Part shown: piece by piece, positions 17,326-26,111 of the stretch
Position numbering within the stretch: the stretch's first letter is position 1
Layout of the letters: the number at the start of each line of letters is the position of its first letter
From: Rhodopirellula bahusiensis
GTDB lineage: Bacteria; Planctomycetota; Planctomycetia; Pirellulales; Pirellulaceae
Assembly (NCBI RefSeq): GCF_002727185.1
Contig: NZ_NIZW01000010.1
Coordinates: 62,001-126,000 of the forward strand
Length of the DNA stretch: 64,000 nt
Direction: 5' to 3'
Notes under the pieces: generated by a model
What the model was told of the DNA's origin: nothing
What the model saw: the letters and a program-made list of their open reading frames with translations, nothing else
Databases searched by the model: none
Program-made: the position numbers and the translations under genes

Positions 17326-18519
17326 TCAATTGATGGCCGAGAACGCCTGTTGCAGGTCCGATTCCAGATCGGAGGGGGATTCCAATCCGACCGAGAGGCG
17401 AATCAGCGAATCCTTGATTCCGTGCGCGGCGCGAGCCTCAGGTGCATAGGACGCATGAGACATCGTCGCGGGTTGCTCGATCAAAGATTCCACCGCACCA
17501 AGACTGACTGCCAAGTGGAACAGTTCGGTGGATTGGCAGACCTGGCGGACTTGGTCCAAAGTCGCGTCGAGTTCAAATGTGATCATCGCGCCGAAGTGGG
17601 TTTCTTCTGAGTCGCTTTGATGCAGTCCAAACAGTTGGCTGGCCAACTCATGTTGGTCGTGCGATGTCAGGCCGGGATAAAGTACCGATCGAACCATCGG
17701 ATGAGCTTCCAGCCACTTCGCCAATCGGAGGGCTGTTCGCGACTGTTCGCGAATTCGCAGGTCCAGGGTTTTCAGGCCTCGCGAAATCAGGAAGCTGCTC
17801 ATCGGATCGAGCACCGCTCCCGTCGCGTTCTGAACAAAATAAAGTTGGTCGTAAAGTTCAGGGTCTGAAACTGCGAGTGTTCCACCAAGGCAATCGCTGT
17901 GGCCGCCCAAGTACTTCGTCGCGGAGTGCATGACGATGTCGATGCCAAAATCCAACGGCCGCAACAGCGCTGGCGTGCCGAATGTGTTGTCGACTCCGGA
18001 CAGAATTCCCTTTGATTTGGCCAGGCGGGCGATCGCCGGCAAATCAGAGATTGTCATCCGCGGATTGCCAATCGACTCAGTCCAAATCAATTTGGTGCGG
18101 TCGGTGATGGCGTTCTCGATCGCCTTCAAGTCGGTCACGTCAACCAAAGTGACTTCGATGCCGCTGCGATTGCAAATCTGATGCAGCAGTCGGTAGGCAC
18201 CGCCATAGATGTCCGTTCCCGCGACGACGTGGTCGCCGGATTCCAACAGCATCGTGACCGCATGGATGGCGGCCATGCCGGACGAGAACGCCAGCGTGCC
18301 GCATCCGTTTTCAAGCGAGGCCAGCGTGGTTTGCAGGCCCGTTCGAGTCGGATTGCCACTTCGAGAGTAGTCGTATTGGCCCCACTCGCCCGCGCCAGGT
18401 TGCCGGAACGTGCTGGCAAAGTGAATCGGTGGAACAACGGCGCCGGTCGACGGATCGACTTCGTTACCAACGTGAATCGCGCGAGTTCGAAACTCGCCAT
18501 TAGATTTGGAGGTGCTCAT
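17326..18519 (-). CDS. Cystathionine gamma-synthase/lyase family PLP enzyme
   Basis: 397 residues, the family's full length. Family landmarks: FRTRAIHVGNEVDPSTGAVV at the N-terminus, the YDYSRSGNPTR block, FSSGMAAIHAV, and the PLP-lysine motif SATKYLGGHSD. The C-terminal block SLGAVESLIEQPATMSHAS is typical of cystathionine gamma-synthase/lyase and related homocysteine enzymes. The enzyme handles cystathionine or O-acylhomoserine chemistry in Met/Cys metabolism; the exact reaction cannot be read from sequence. It starts 1 bp after the stop of a paralogue encoded upstream, so the two are cotranscribed. The partners may split forward and reverse transsulfuration. Confidence 0.92.
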   Translation of the reverse strand: MSTSKSNGEFRTRAIHVGNEVDPSTGAVVPPIHFASTFRQPGAGEWGQYDYSRSGNPTRTGLQTTLASLENGCGTLAFSSGMAAIHAVTMLLESGDHVVAGTDIYGGAYRLLHQICNRSGIEVTLVDVTDLKAIENAITDRTKLIWTESIGNPRMTISDLPAIARLAKSKGILSGVDNTFGTPALLRPLDFGIDIVMHSATKYLGGHSDCLGGTLAVSDPELYDQLYFVQNATGAVLDPMSSFLISRGLKTLDLRIREQSRTALRLAKWLEAHPMVRSVLYPGLTSHDQHELASQLFGLHQSDSEETHFGAMITFELDATLDQVRQVCQSTELFHLAVSLGAVESLIEQPATMSHASYAPEARAAHGIKDSLIRLSVGLESPSDLESDLQQAFSAIN

Positions 18520-18520
18520 T

Positions 18521-19789
18521 TCAGATCGCCGCCAAAGCTTGGTCCAAATCTGCGATCAAGTCCGCTGAATCTTCGATCCCACACGAATAACGAATCATGT
18601 TGTCGGCAATTCCGAAACTGGCTCGTTCCTCGGGTGTGTACTTGAAATAGCTCATCACCAGCGGCTGTTCGATCAACGATTCGGTGCCGCCGAGGCTGGG
18701 AGCGATGCGAGCAATTTTCGCGGCATCGACCACCCGTGACGTGGTTTTCCAATCTGCGTCCTTGACCGTGAATGTGATCAAACCGCCGAAGCCAAGCATC
18801 TGTTCTTTCGCGATCGCGTGCGATGGATGGCTTGGAAGACCGGGGTAATACACCCGCTCGATTTTGGGATGCCGATGAAGAAACTCTGCGACCGCTTGGC
18901 CGTTTTCGTTGTGACGTTGCATCCGCAACGAGAACGTTTTTAAACCGCGTTCGAGCAAGTACATGCTGTGTGGCGACGTGACACTGCCCAAGCAACCGCG
19001 AAGAGCACGGACCGGATCGAGTAACTCTTTGCGGCCGGAAATGACTCCTGCGAGCAAGTCGTTGTGTCCGCCCAAGTATTTCGTCGCGGAGTGCCAAACG
19101 TAGTCCACGCCATGATCGAGCGGCCGAACGTTCATCGGAGTCGCCAGCGTCGCGTCGATCAGCGTTTCGATTTCGTGAGCTTTGCCGAGAGCGACAAACT
19201 GTTCGAGGTCGACGCAGGTCAGGTGTGGGTTGGTGGGCGATTCACTGACCAGCATTTTGGTTCGTGGCGTGATCGCGGCTTCCATCGCAGCGAAGTCACC
19301 GGTGGGGACTTGGCGGGTGACAACACCAAATTTGGCGAGGTGTTTGCCGCAGAATTCGCGACTTCGATGATAGCACTGGTCGAAGAAGATAATTTCGTCG
19401 CCGGAAGACAGACGGCTCATCAGCAGCCCGACGATTGCCGCCATGCCGCTGGAGTAGACCACCGCGTCTTCCGCGTTGTCGAGCGCCGCCAGCTTCTGCT
19501 CGACCAGTCGTTCGTTGGGATTGCCGTAACGCCCATACTCTTCACGCTGTTCGCGGCCTTCGACGAAATCCAGCAGTTTGTCGGTGGATTCAAAGGTGAA
19601 CGTCGAGGCCGAATAAATGGGGGCCGTGATGGCGCCTTCGGCGTGCTGACGAGAGGGGGCGTCCGGGTTGATGTTCCCATGGACGCACTGAGTCGACAGA
19701 CCTGAGGTCGGCAAGCTCGTGGAAGAAGGTCCCGCCGCGCGGGACGCATGATCGGTCATTTCGACCGGATCGATTGCGATCGGTTTCAT
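18521..19789 (-). CDS. Cystathionine gamma-synthase/lyase family PLP enzyme (paralogue)
   Basis: 422 residues. It has the same fold as its downstream neighbour but is clearly diverged. Motifs: TQCVHGNINPDAPS, YGRYGNPNE, YSSGMAAIVGLLMSRLSSGD, and the PLP-lysine motif SATKYLGGHNDLLAG, with a C-terminal SLGGTESLIEQPLVMSYFKY block. The AATG start at 19789 is my choice; the frame is open to 19840, and an ATG at 19759 is another possibility. An extra N-terminal stretch of about 35 residues precedes the conserved part. It is the first gene of a two-gene operon with the paralogue 1 bp downstream. Substrate preference (cystathionine, O-succinylhomoserine or methionine) is not decidable here. Confidence 0.9.
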   Translation of the reverse strand: MKPIAIDPVEMTDHASRAAGPSSTSLPTSGLSTQCVHGNINPDAPSRQHAEGAITAPIYSASTFTFESTDKLLDFVEGREQREEYGRYGNPNERLVEQKLAALDNAEDAVVYSSGMAAIVGLLMSRLSSGDEIIFFDQCYHRSREFCGKHLAKFGVVTRQVPTGDFAAMEAAITPRTKMLVSESPTNPHLTCVDLEQFVALGKAHEIETLIDATLATPMNVRPLDHGVDYVWHSATKYLGGHNDLLAGVISGRKELLDPVRALRGCLGSVTSPHSMYLLERGLKTFSLRMQRHNENGQAVAEFLHRHPKIERVYYPGLPSHPSHAIAKEQMLGFGGLITFTVKDADWKTTSRVVDAAKIARIAPSLGGTESLIEQPLVMSYFKYTPEERASFGIADNMIRYSCGIEDSADLIADLDQALAAI

Positions 19790-20134
19790 GTGTTGGCTTT
19801 TTAGCAGTGAGGCTGCAAGCGGCCGCAAATCCCTAAACAAACGTCACTGTGGAGGGGATGCGATTTCTCCACGACGTGCATTCAGCCTAGCCACGGGTTC
19901 GGTTTTGGGCAACCGATTTTTTTGCCTCGCTTTTCCTGCTTTTAAGACCGCCCATCCGGCGGCTTCCTTCCCGGGCCATTCACTGGCCCATTTGCCGTCT
20001 CGATGGCGGCTCGGCGGAACCCGTCGGCCCGTCGAGCAATCGCTGCTATCTGAGCGTTGTTCTTGGTACACTTCGGGGAAGCGGTCGCAGTCCAATTTTC
20101 ACGTTACGCAAACCTTTCCCGTTAGGCAGACGTT
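19790..20134. other. Divergent intergenic region, 345 bp
   Basis: This region separates the minus-strand PLP-enzyme operon from the plus-strand repeat protein. I looked for a SAM or SAH riboswitch on the minus strand, expected for methionine genes, and found no recognisable aptamer core. A weak minus-strand promoter-like pair TTGCCC-17 bp-TAGGCT lies near 19880-19910. Nothing else is recognised. Confidence 0.4.
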
Positions 20135-21556
20135 TTGTTTTCAACCCTTCCCACAACCGATTGGATTCGTTCGCTCGCGATGGTGGTTGCTGTGTTGATG
20201 CTGTCAGCCACGGTCGCATCGGGGCAAGCCAACGAGGACGATCTTGAAACTGATTCGAGCTCGCCAGCGGAATCTGGCGAGAGCGACCCTGGAACGGACC
20301 GCGTCTCGTTCAAGTCGTTTCGCAAAGCCCCGATGGACCCACTGAAAATCTCGGAAGTTTTCCGGGCTCAGGAAGTGTTGCCGAGTGACATTCCACCGAT
20401 TGAACCTGGGATTGGCGAAACCGATTTGGACGCCAGCGAATCGGAGGAGGAGTCAGATGACGAGAGGTCGCAGCAAATCAAGATCGCCGAACTGATTGCT
20501 CAGTTGGGTGCACCCGAGTTCGCCGTGCGTGAACAAGCCACCGCGGAACTGCGGGAGTTGGCCAACGACGCTCTTCCAGCATTGCGAACCGCCGTGATCG
20601 AACATGACGATTTGGAAGTGCGTCTGCGAGCTGAGAATGTTGCGGCGGGAATCGTCAACAGTGCGGTTGCGGGGCGGATCGATTCCTTCTTGGATGGGCA
20701 GCCCGGATCGTTTGAGGGTTGGGATGTCTTTCAACAAATTTTGGGCGATGGTCCGCGACTGCGAGAGGTCTTCGTCGAGATGATGCTGCGTCATCAAGAT
20801 TTGGCTGAGGCTCTCGAGGTCAGCACAGAAGCTCGGGCGGAATCGCTTCGGAACGTGATCGCGAGAATTCAACGTCGGCAGTTGATTGAGTCCCAATTGC
20901 CATCGGGGGCGGACGTGATTGCGATGTTGTTGTGCTTCAACGACCACGACCTGAAATTGTCGAACATTGATGAAGAAGCACTGCTACGGATGTTGCGAAT
21001 GAGCGTCACGGCCGAACTTCTTCGCGACGAACAGCTCGCCGAGCCTTTTCGCACTTTGTTGGCGGGATGGATCCAGCGTTGCGATCGTACGAGTTGGCCG
21101 GAGGTGTTCTGGTTGTCGCTGCAGGAGGACCTGGAGCGAACGTTGCCGCTAGCCGAACGAGTGTTGGAACAACAGGATTCCAGGATCGATGAAGTCGCCC
21201 TGTCGCTGCAATTGGTAAGTCGGTTCGGCAATGAGAGCAACATCGCCTCGCTTCGCAGGTTGCTGAAAGACGAGCGTGCGGTGACCGAAGTGGATTTCAT
21301 CGGCGGGAAACAAACCCAGGCTCAAGTTCGAGATTTAGCAGCCGCGACGATCATGATCTTGAAACAGCAGCCTCTGATTGAAGTCGGGTTGAACCCAAAT
21401 TCGCTGCACCCCAAGATCGCGTTCGTTCCTCGAGAGTTGGGGTTTCCGACCGATGATCCCGAGCCTCGCCAGAAGATGCTGGAGGCTTTGAATGAGCTGT
21501 TGGATTCGAATGACGATTCAGCTGCGGATGCCTCCGAGGGAAATGAATCCGAGTGA
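20135..21556 (+). CDS. Exported helical-repeat (HEAT-like) protein of unknown function
   Basis: 473 residues. Signal peptide with hydrophobic core MVVAVLMLSATVA and likely cleavage after ASG. A Ser/Glu/Asp-rich linker (about residues 35-110) follows, then a helical segment typical of HEAT-like repeats in planctomycete secreted proteins (LGAPEFAVREQATAELRELA, then LRTAVIEHDDLEVRLRAEN). The remainder is helical with no motif I recognise. TTG at 20135 is used because it supplies the basic residue of the signal peptide; an ATG at 20180 is the alternative. The gene stands alone, with its own promoter upstream. Function is unknown; a periplasmic scaffold is plausible. Confidence 0.75.
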   Translation: MFSTLPTTDWIRSLAMVVAVLMLSATVASGQANEDDLETDSSSPAESGESDPGTDRVSFKSFRKAPMDPLKISEVFRAQEVLPSDIPPIEPGIGETDLDASESEEESDDERSQQIKIAELIAQLGAPEFAVREQATAELRELANDALPALRTAVIEHDDLEVRLRAENVAAGIVNSAVAGRIDSFLDGQPGSFEGWDVFQQILGDGPRLREVFVEMMLRHQDLAEALEVSTEARAESLRNVIARIQRRQLIESQLPSGADVIAMLLCFNDHDLKLSNIDEEALLRMLRMSVTAELLRDEQLAEPFRTLLAGWIQRCDRTSWPEVFWLSLQEDLERTLPLAERVLEQQDSRIDEVALSLQLVSRFGNESNIASLRRLLKDERAVTEVDFIGGKQTQAQVRDLAAATIMILKQQPLIEVGLNPNSLHPKIAFVPRELGFPTDDPEPRQKMLEALNELLDSNDDSAADASEGNESE

Positions 21557-21777
21557 TGGCGGACGTGCGGCATTGGGCGGCGAACGCTCCGCCGTCATCG
21601 ACGGGTGCAAGCTGGATCCGGCGACGACCGACTTGAATCACCAGTCTTGGAATTGAATTTTTCGCCGGAGCCAATTCTTTGTCGGGGGGTGATCTCCCGA
21701 AGCCGCAAGATTTGGTTAAGTTGAGAGGTTCTAAGTTGCTTTCTTTGATCGAAAATTCTTCTTTGTTTGACTGACTT

Positions 21778-22740
21778 ATGCGCGTGCTTTCGGGAATCCA
21801 GCCAACCGGACGTCCCCACTGGGGAAACTACTTCGGTGCGATTCGCCAATACATTGATTTGCAAGAAGACAATGAGGGCTTCTACTTCATCGCCGACTTG
21901 CACGCCCTGACCACCGTTCGTGAACCGGAAGTGCTTCGCGAAAACGTGCTCAACGCCGCGCTGGATTTGTTGGCGCTGGGATTGGACCCGTCGAAAGCCA
22001 GTCTTTTTGTGCAGTCTGATATTCCTGAGGTGACCGAGCTGGCTTGGTTGCTGATGACGGGAACGCCGATGGGTCTGCTCGAGCGTTGCCACGCTTACAA
22101 AGAGAAGAAAGCGAAGGGAATGACCGCGGACGCTGGGTTGTTCACTTACCCGGTTTTGATGGCAGCCGACATTCTCGCGTACGACTCGCAGATCGTGCCG
22201 GTTGGAGTTGATCAGGTCCAGCACATCGAGGTCTGCCGTGACTTGGCCGGTTCATTCCATCATGCTTTCGGTGAAACGTTTGTGCTGCCAAAGGCAAAGA
22301 CGTTGGACGTTGGCGCAAAGGTCCCCGGGACCGACGGTCAAAAGATGAGCAAGAGTTACAACAACACGTTGCCGTTGTTCGGTGAAGTGAAAAAGATCCG
22401 CAAGCAAATCATGCGGATCGTGACGGACAGTCGTCCAATGGAAGATCCCAAGGACCCGACCGACGACCATCTGTTTCAGCTTTATCAGTTGTTTGCTGGA
22501 CCGGCGGAAGTCGATGCCATGGCGGGAAAGTATCGAGCCGGTGGTTTTGGTTACGGCGAGATCAAAAAGGCCGTCGCGGAAGTCAGCGAAGAGTACTTTG
22601 CCCCAGCTCGTGCGAAGCGAGAAGAGTTGGAATCCGACTTGGACACCGTGCGAGATATTTTGGCCGAAGGTGCCAAGCGGGCTCGTGAGGTTGCGGCCGG
22701 TGTGGTTGACCGTGCCCGACGCAATTGTGGGTTGCGGTAA
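21778..22740 (+). CDS. trpS: Tryptophan--tRNA ligase
   Basis: 320 residues, usual for bacterial TrpRS (class Ib). The N-terminus has [18 protein letters not shown], which contains the HIGH-equivalent signature. The ATP-binding KMSKS loop appears intact in [12 protein letters not shown]. Other family blocks are [24 protein letters not shown] and [20 protein letters not shown] followed by VDQVQHIE. It charges tRNA-Trp in the cytoplasm. The gene runs 3 bp ahead of acpS on the same strand, so the two probably share a transcript. The ATG at 21778 gives the canonical N-terminus. Confidence 0.97.
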   Translation: MRVLSGIQPTGRPHWGNYFGAIRQYIDLQEDNEGFYFIADLHALTTVREPEVLRENVLNAALDLLALGLDPSKASLFVQSDIPEVTELAWLLMTGTPMGLLERCHAYKEKKAKGMTADAGLFTYPVLMAADILAYDSQIVPVGVDQVQHIEVCRDLAGSFHHAFGETFVLPKAKTLDVGAKVPGTDGQKMSKSYNNTLPLFGEVKKIRKQIMRIVTDSRPMEDPKDPTDDHLFQLYQLFAGPAEVDAMAGKYRAGGFGYGEIKKAVAEVSEEYFAPARAKREELESDLDTVRDILAEGAKRAREVAAGVVDRARRNCGLR

Positions 22741-22743
22741 TTC

Positions 22744-23121
22744 ATGGCAATCGTGGCAGTCGGGACGGAAATTGTTCAGTGTGCTCGGATCGCTCAAATG
22801 ATCCAGCAGCACGGGGAGCAGTTTCTAGAGCGAGTCTTCACGGCAGCCGAGATTGATCATTGTGCTCAGCGACCCGACGCGACGGGGCATTTCTCCCGTC
22901 GATGGGCGGCCAAACAAGCTGTCTTCAAGGCTCTGCGTTGTCACCGGCGTGGCATCAGTTGGACTGACATTGAAATCGCGACGCATCCCAGCGATGGGCC
23001 CTCGATTGAACTGCATGGCATGGCAGCCGAGCTGGCTGAAGAAGCCGAGATTGATGCGATCCACTTGAGTCTCGGTGGGTGCAGAACGCAAGCCATCGCA
23101 TACGTCGTGCTCTGCGACTGA
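22744..23121 (+). CDS. acpS: Holo-[acyl-carrier-protein] synthase
   Basis: 125 residues, the normal AcpS length. The start MAIVAVGTEIVQCARIAQMI is the family N-terminus, with the Mg-binding acid of GTEI in place of the usual GxDI. The second signature is HFSRRWAAKQAVFKAL, close to the FAxxWAAKEAxxKAL consensus with the catalytic Glu-Lys region as Gln-Ala. It transfers 4'-phosphopantetheine from CoA to acyl carrier protein. The start lies 3 bp after trpS. The unusual Gln in place of the E of the WAAKE motif is worth noting, but the remaining signature is convincing. Confidence 0.88.
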   Translation: MAIVAVGTEIVQCARIAQMIQQHGEQFLERVFTAAEIDHCAQRPDATGHFSRRWAAKQAVFKALRCHRRGISWTDIEIATHPSDGPSIELHGMAAELAEEAEIDAIHLSLGGCRTQAIAYVVLCD

Positions 23122-23359
23122 TTCGCTTCGCTCTGGGGCAGGCTCCAACGGTGTCGGCTGGAGTAGGTCTGCTGATGGACGCCCCCAAACGCGTTTTCGC
23201 TTCTTAGCCGACCAGTTTGAGTCGTGATGGACTGGTGGTGCGCACTATCAGCATGCTGCGTGATGGTGCGTTACATTAGGGCGTGGCGGACAATTCGAAT
23301 GCGTTGACTGACTGAAGCGATTGTTGGCCTTCCATCCATGTGACGAAGTGGAGCAATCA

Positions 23360-26020
23360 ATGGTGAATGAGCATCGAATCTCGAAGGGTTTCAGGCTTCG
23401 AGCCGCCCTGTCGTTTATCGGTGGTGTGCTGCTAATGTTGCCATTGCCACCAGCGTTCTCGGCTGATACGCCTCGTGTCAGCAATGGTCTTGCGGCGTTC
23501 TACACCTTTGAATCTGGTCATGGCGACACGATCAAGGATCGCAGCGGGAACGGACAGCCAGTGGATTTAAAGATCGAGCAATCTTCTGCGGTCGCATGGA
23601 AGAAGAGTGCACTCGAGGTGCGATCAGCAACCAAGATTGAGTCCATCGGTTCGGCGGACAAGATCGTGGATCAGGCGAAGCGATCCAACGCATTGACGAT
23701 CGAAGCGTGGATCAAACCTAATAACACTTCTCAAAAAGGGCCGGCTCGCATTGTTTCGATGTCGAAAGACTCAGTCCAGCGAAACTTCACGCTTGGTCAA
23801 GATGGGAACCGATATCAAATTCGTTTGAGGACGACTTTGACCAGCGACAATGGGATTCCCGAGACGTCCGGTGGCAGTGGCAATGCCGAGCCAAAGCTCA
23901 CGCACGTTGTCTTCACTCGAGACGGCGGCGGAAACGTTCGAGTTTACGAAAATGGCAAACAAACGGTTTCCAAGAAGGTGGCCGGGAAACTGTCGAACTG
24001 GGAGGACGGCTTTCTGCTGATTCTGGCGAACGAACGATCGTCAGAACGCCCGTGGCTGGGAGAGTTCTATCTTGTCGCGATCTATTCGCGCGCCCTCGAT
24101 CACGCAGAGGTTTCGCAGAACTTTGACGCTGGTCCAAAAGCCGGTGTCGATCCGCGTGAGGCCGAGCGACTTGCGATGGCAAAGGCGGAACAAACCTTCG
24201 CGACAAAGATTGCTCCGTTGTTTGCTCGCCATTGCTTGGAGTGTCACGATTCGGCATCGAAAAAAGGCGAGCTCGATCTGTCACGTAAAGTTGCCGCATT
24301 GGCGGGCGGTGAAAGCGGAAGTGTGATCGTTCCTGGGAACGCGGAGGAGAGCTTGTTGTGGGAGCAGATCGCTTCGGGCGACATGCCTCCGCAGGGACCA
24401 GGATTGTCGACTTCCGATCAGATGGTGATGAAAGGATGGATTGATGGCGGGGCGGTTTGGTCGATCGACATGATCGATCCCGCCGTTTACGCCTCCAAGC
24501 CGGGGGCGAGCGATCATTGGATCCAGCGACTCACCGTCCTGGAGTACATCGAAACCGTGCGCAGTGCGGTTGGCGTGAATATCTCAGCGGAAGCGACGCA
24601 AATGTTGCCACCGGATCTGCGTGCCGATGGGTTCAGCAACACGGCTTACAACCTGAACGTGGATCTGAAGCACGTCGAAGCGTATTCGCAATTGGCGGAA
24701 TTGATCGTTCAGCAGATGGATATTCTGAAATTCGCAAAACGCTTTTCTAAGTCGCGGAGTCTGAACACGGATGCGACCGCGCGAGACTTTGTCGCGAAAG
24801 TGGGCGAGTGGCTGTTTCGTGGTCCGTTGGATGAACGGGAGGTGTCCAACTACAGCGGCGTCCTGACCGCCGTGGCCAGTGCTGGCGGCAGTTTTGAGCA
24901 AGGCGTTGGTCTGATGGTCGAAGCAATGTTGCAATCGCCTCGGTTCATCTATCGCATTGAGAAACATCCGCACGGAGGCGGCAGCCATCGCGTGAGTGAT
25001 TTCGAATTGGCGTCGCGAATGAGCTATATCCTGTGGGGTGGGCCACCAGATGCGGAGCTGTTGAAAGCAGCTCGAGAAGGTCAGTTGACTGACGAAGAGC
25101 GATGTCGTGCTGAAGTCGAGCGGATGTTGAACGATCGTCGAGCGGTCGAGCGGTCCAAGCAATTCGCAAGTGATTGGTTGAACCTCGACCGGCTGACCAA
25201 CATGCAGCCGAACCAGAAGCGGTATCCCGGCTGGAAGCCTGAGCTGGGACGGGACATGCGGGATGAAACCCTGGCGTACTTTGAAGAAGTTGTTTGGAAG
25301 CAGGGGCGGCCGCTGAACGAATTGTTCGACGCCCAGTTCACGTTCGCCACACCTCAGTTGGCCAAGCATTACGGCTTGGAACCAAAGGGCGATGGCCTTC
25401 GTCGCTACGATCTATCGAACGAAGCGGCCCGCGGAGGATTGCTGACACAAGGCAGTGTGCTGACGATCGGAGGCGATGACGCTTCCATGGTCACTCGCGG
25501 GTTGTTTGTGATGAGAGATTTGCTCCGAGGCGTGATCGGTGCGCCTCCTCCCGGAGTCGATACAACCCCGGTTCCGCCCAAGCCTGGAATGACTCACCGC
25601 GATGTCGCAGAAGATCGGATCCGCAACGAATCGTGTGGAGGATGTCACATCAAGTTTGATCCGCTGGCATTTGGCTTGGAGCAGTTCGATGGGCTGGGAG
25701 GATTTCATCGCAAGGATGAATTCGGCAATGCTCTCCGCTCGGACGGACAACTTGTCATTCCCGGCGAGGCGAAAGTACAGAAATACAAGACTCCCGCCGA
25801 GTTGATGAAGCTGTTGTCCGGAAGCGACCGCGTTCGTGAAACATTGACCTGGAAGGTGACACAGTTCGCTCTTGGTCGTCCATTGGGTGCCCGTGATGCG
25901 ACCGAGGTCCAGCGGATTCATCAGACCGCCACGAACGCAGGTGGACGCTACGCCGATTTGATCACCGCGATCGTAATGAGCGATTTGGTTCAAGAGACAC
26001 GATCGGAAGAAGCCCCGTAG
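23360..26020 (+). CDS. Secreted LamG / planctomycete cytochrome (DUF1587-1592-1588-1585) protein
   Basis: 886 residues. Signal peptide (FIGGVLLMLPLPPAFSA), then a LamG/concanavalin-like domain about residues 35-260 (LAAFYTFESGHGDTIKDRSG). A cytochrome-like PSCyt1 segment follows with the heme motif CLECH. After it come DUF1587 (YIETVRSAVGVNISAEATQM), DUF1595, DUF1592 (FELASRMSYILWGGPPDAEL), DUF1588 (LTIGGDDASMVTRGLFVMRD) and DUF1585 with a second heme-type motif CGGCHIKFDPLAFGLEQFDG. Such proteins are common in planctomycetes and always occur with a DUF1552 protein, as here. They are presumed periplasmic heme proteins of unknown substrate. The ATG at 23360 gives a normal signal peptide; the frame is open to 23321. 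Confidence 0.9.
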   Translation: MVNEHRISKGFRLRAALSFIGGVLLMLPLPPAFSADTPRVSNGLAAFYTFESGHGDTIKDRSGNGQPVDLKIEQSSAVAWKKSALEVRSATKIESIGSADKIVDQAKRSNALTIEAWIKPNNTSQKGPARIVSMSKDSVQRNFTLGQDGNRYQIRLRTTLTSDNGIPETSGGSGNAEPKLTHVVFTRDGGGNVRVYENGKQTVSKKVAGKLSNWEDGFLLILANERSSERPWLGEFYLVAIYSRALDHAEVSQNFDAGPKAGVDPREAERLAMAKAEQTFATKIAPLFARHCLECHDSASKKGELDLSRKVAALAGGESGSVIVPGNAEESLLWEQIASGDMPPQGPGLSTSDQMVMKGWIDGGAVWSIDMIDPAVYASKPGASDHWIQRLTVLEYIETVRSAVGVNISAEATQMLPPDLRADGFSNTAYNLNVDLKHVEAYSQLAELIVQQMDILKFAKRFSKSRSLNTDATARDFVAKVGEWLFRGPLDEREVSNYSGVLTAVASAGGSFEQGVGLMVEAMLQSPRFIYRIEKHPHGGGSHRVSDFELASRMSYILWGGPPDAELLKAAREGQLTDEERCRAEVERMLNDRRAVERSKQFASDWLNLDRLTNMQPNQKRYPGWKPELGRDMRDETLAYFEEVVWKQGRPLNELFDAQFTFATPQLAKHYGLEPKGDGLRRYDLSNEAARGGLLTQGSVLTIGGDDASMVTRGLFVMRDLLRGVIGAPPPGVDTTPVPPKPGMTHRDVAEDRIRNESCGGCHIKFDPLAFGLEQFDGLGGFHRKDEFGNALRSDGQLVIPGEAKVQKYKTPAELMKLLSGSDRVRETLTWKVTQFALGRPLGARDATEVQRIHQTATNAGGRYADLITAIVMSDLVQETRSEEAP

Positions 26021-26111
26021 CCAACGCCGTCCAAGGGATTCGCTCTGCGAACGTATGGATCGACGTGGCTGCCGCACTCAGCCTTTCACATTCACTTCAA
26101 TAGGAACCGTC

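Noticed and set aside
19790-20134. Possible SAM or SAH riboswitch ahead of the PLP-enzyme operon
   Set aside because: No aptamer core recognised in either orientation.
24584-25369. 261-residue minus-strand ORF
   Set aside because: It lies fully inside the LamG/cytochrome-like gene and has no domain content.
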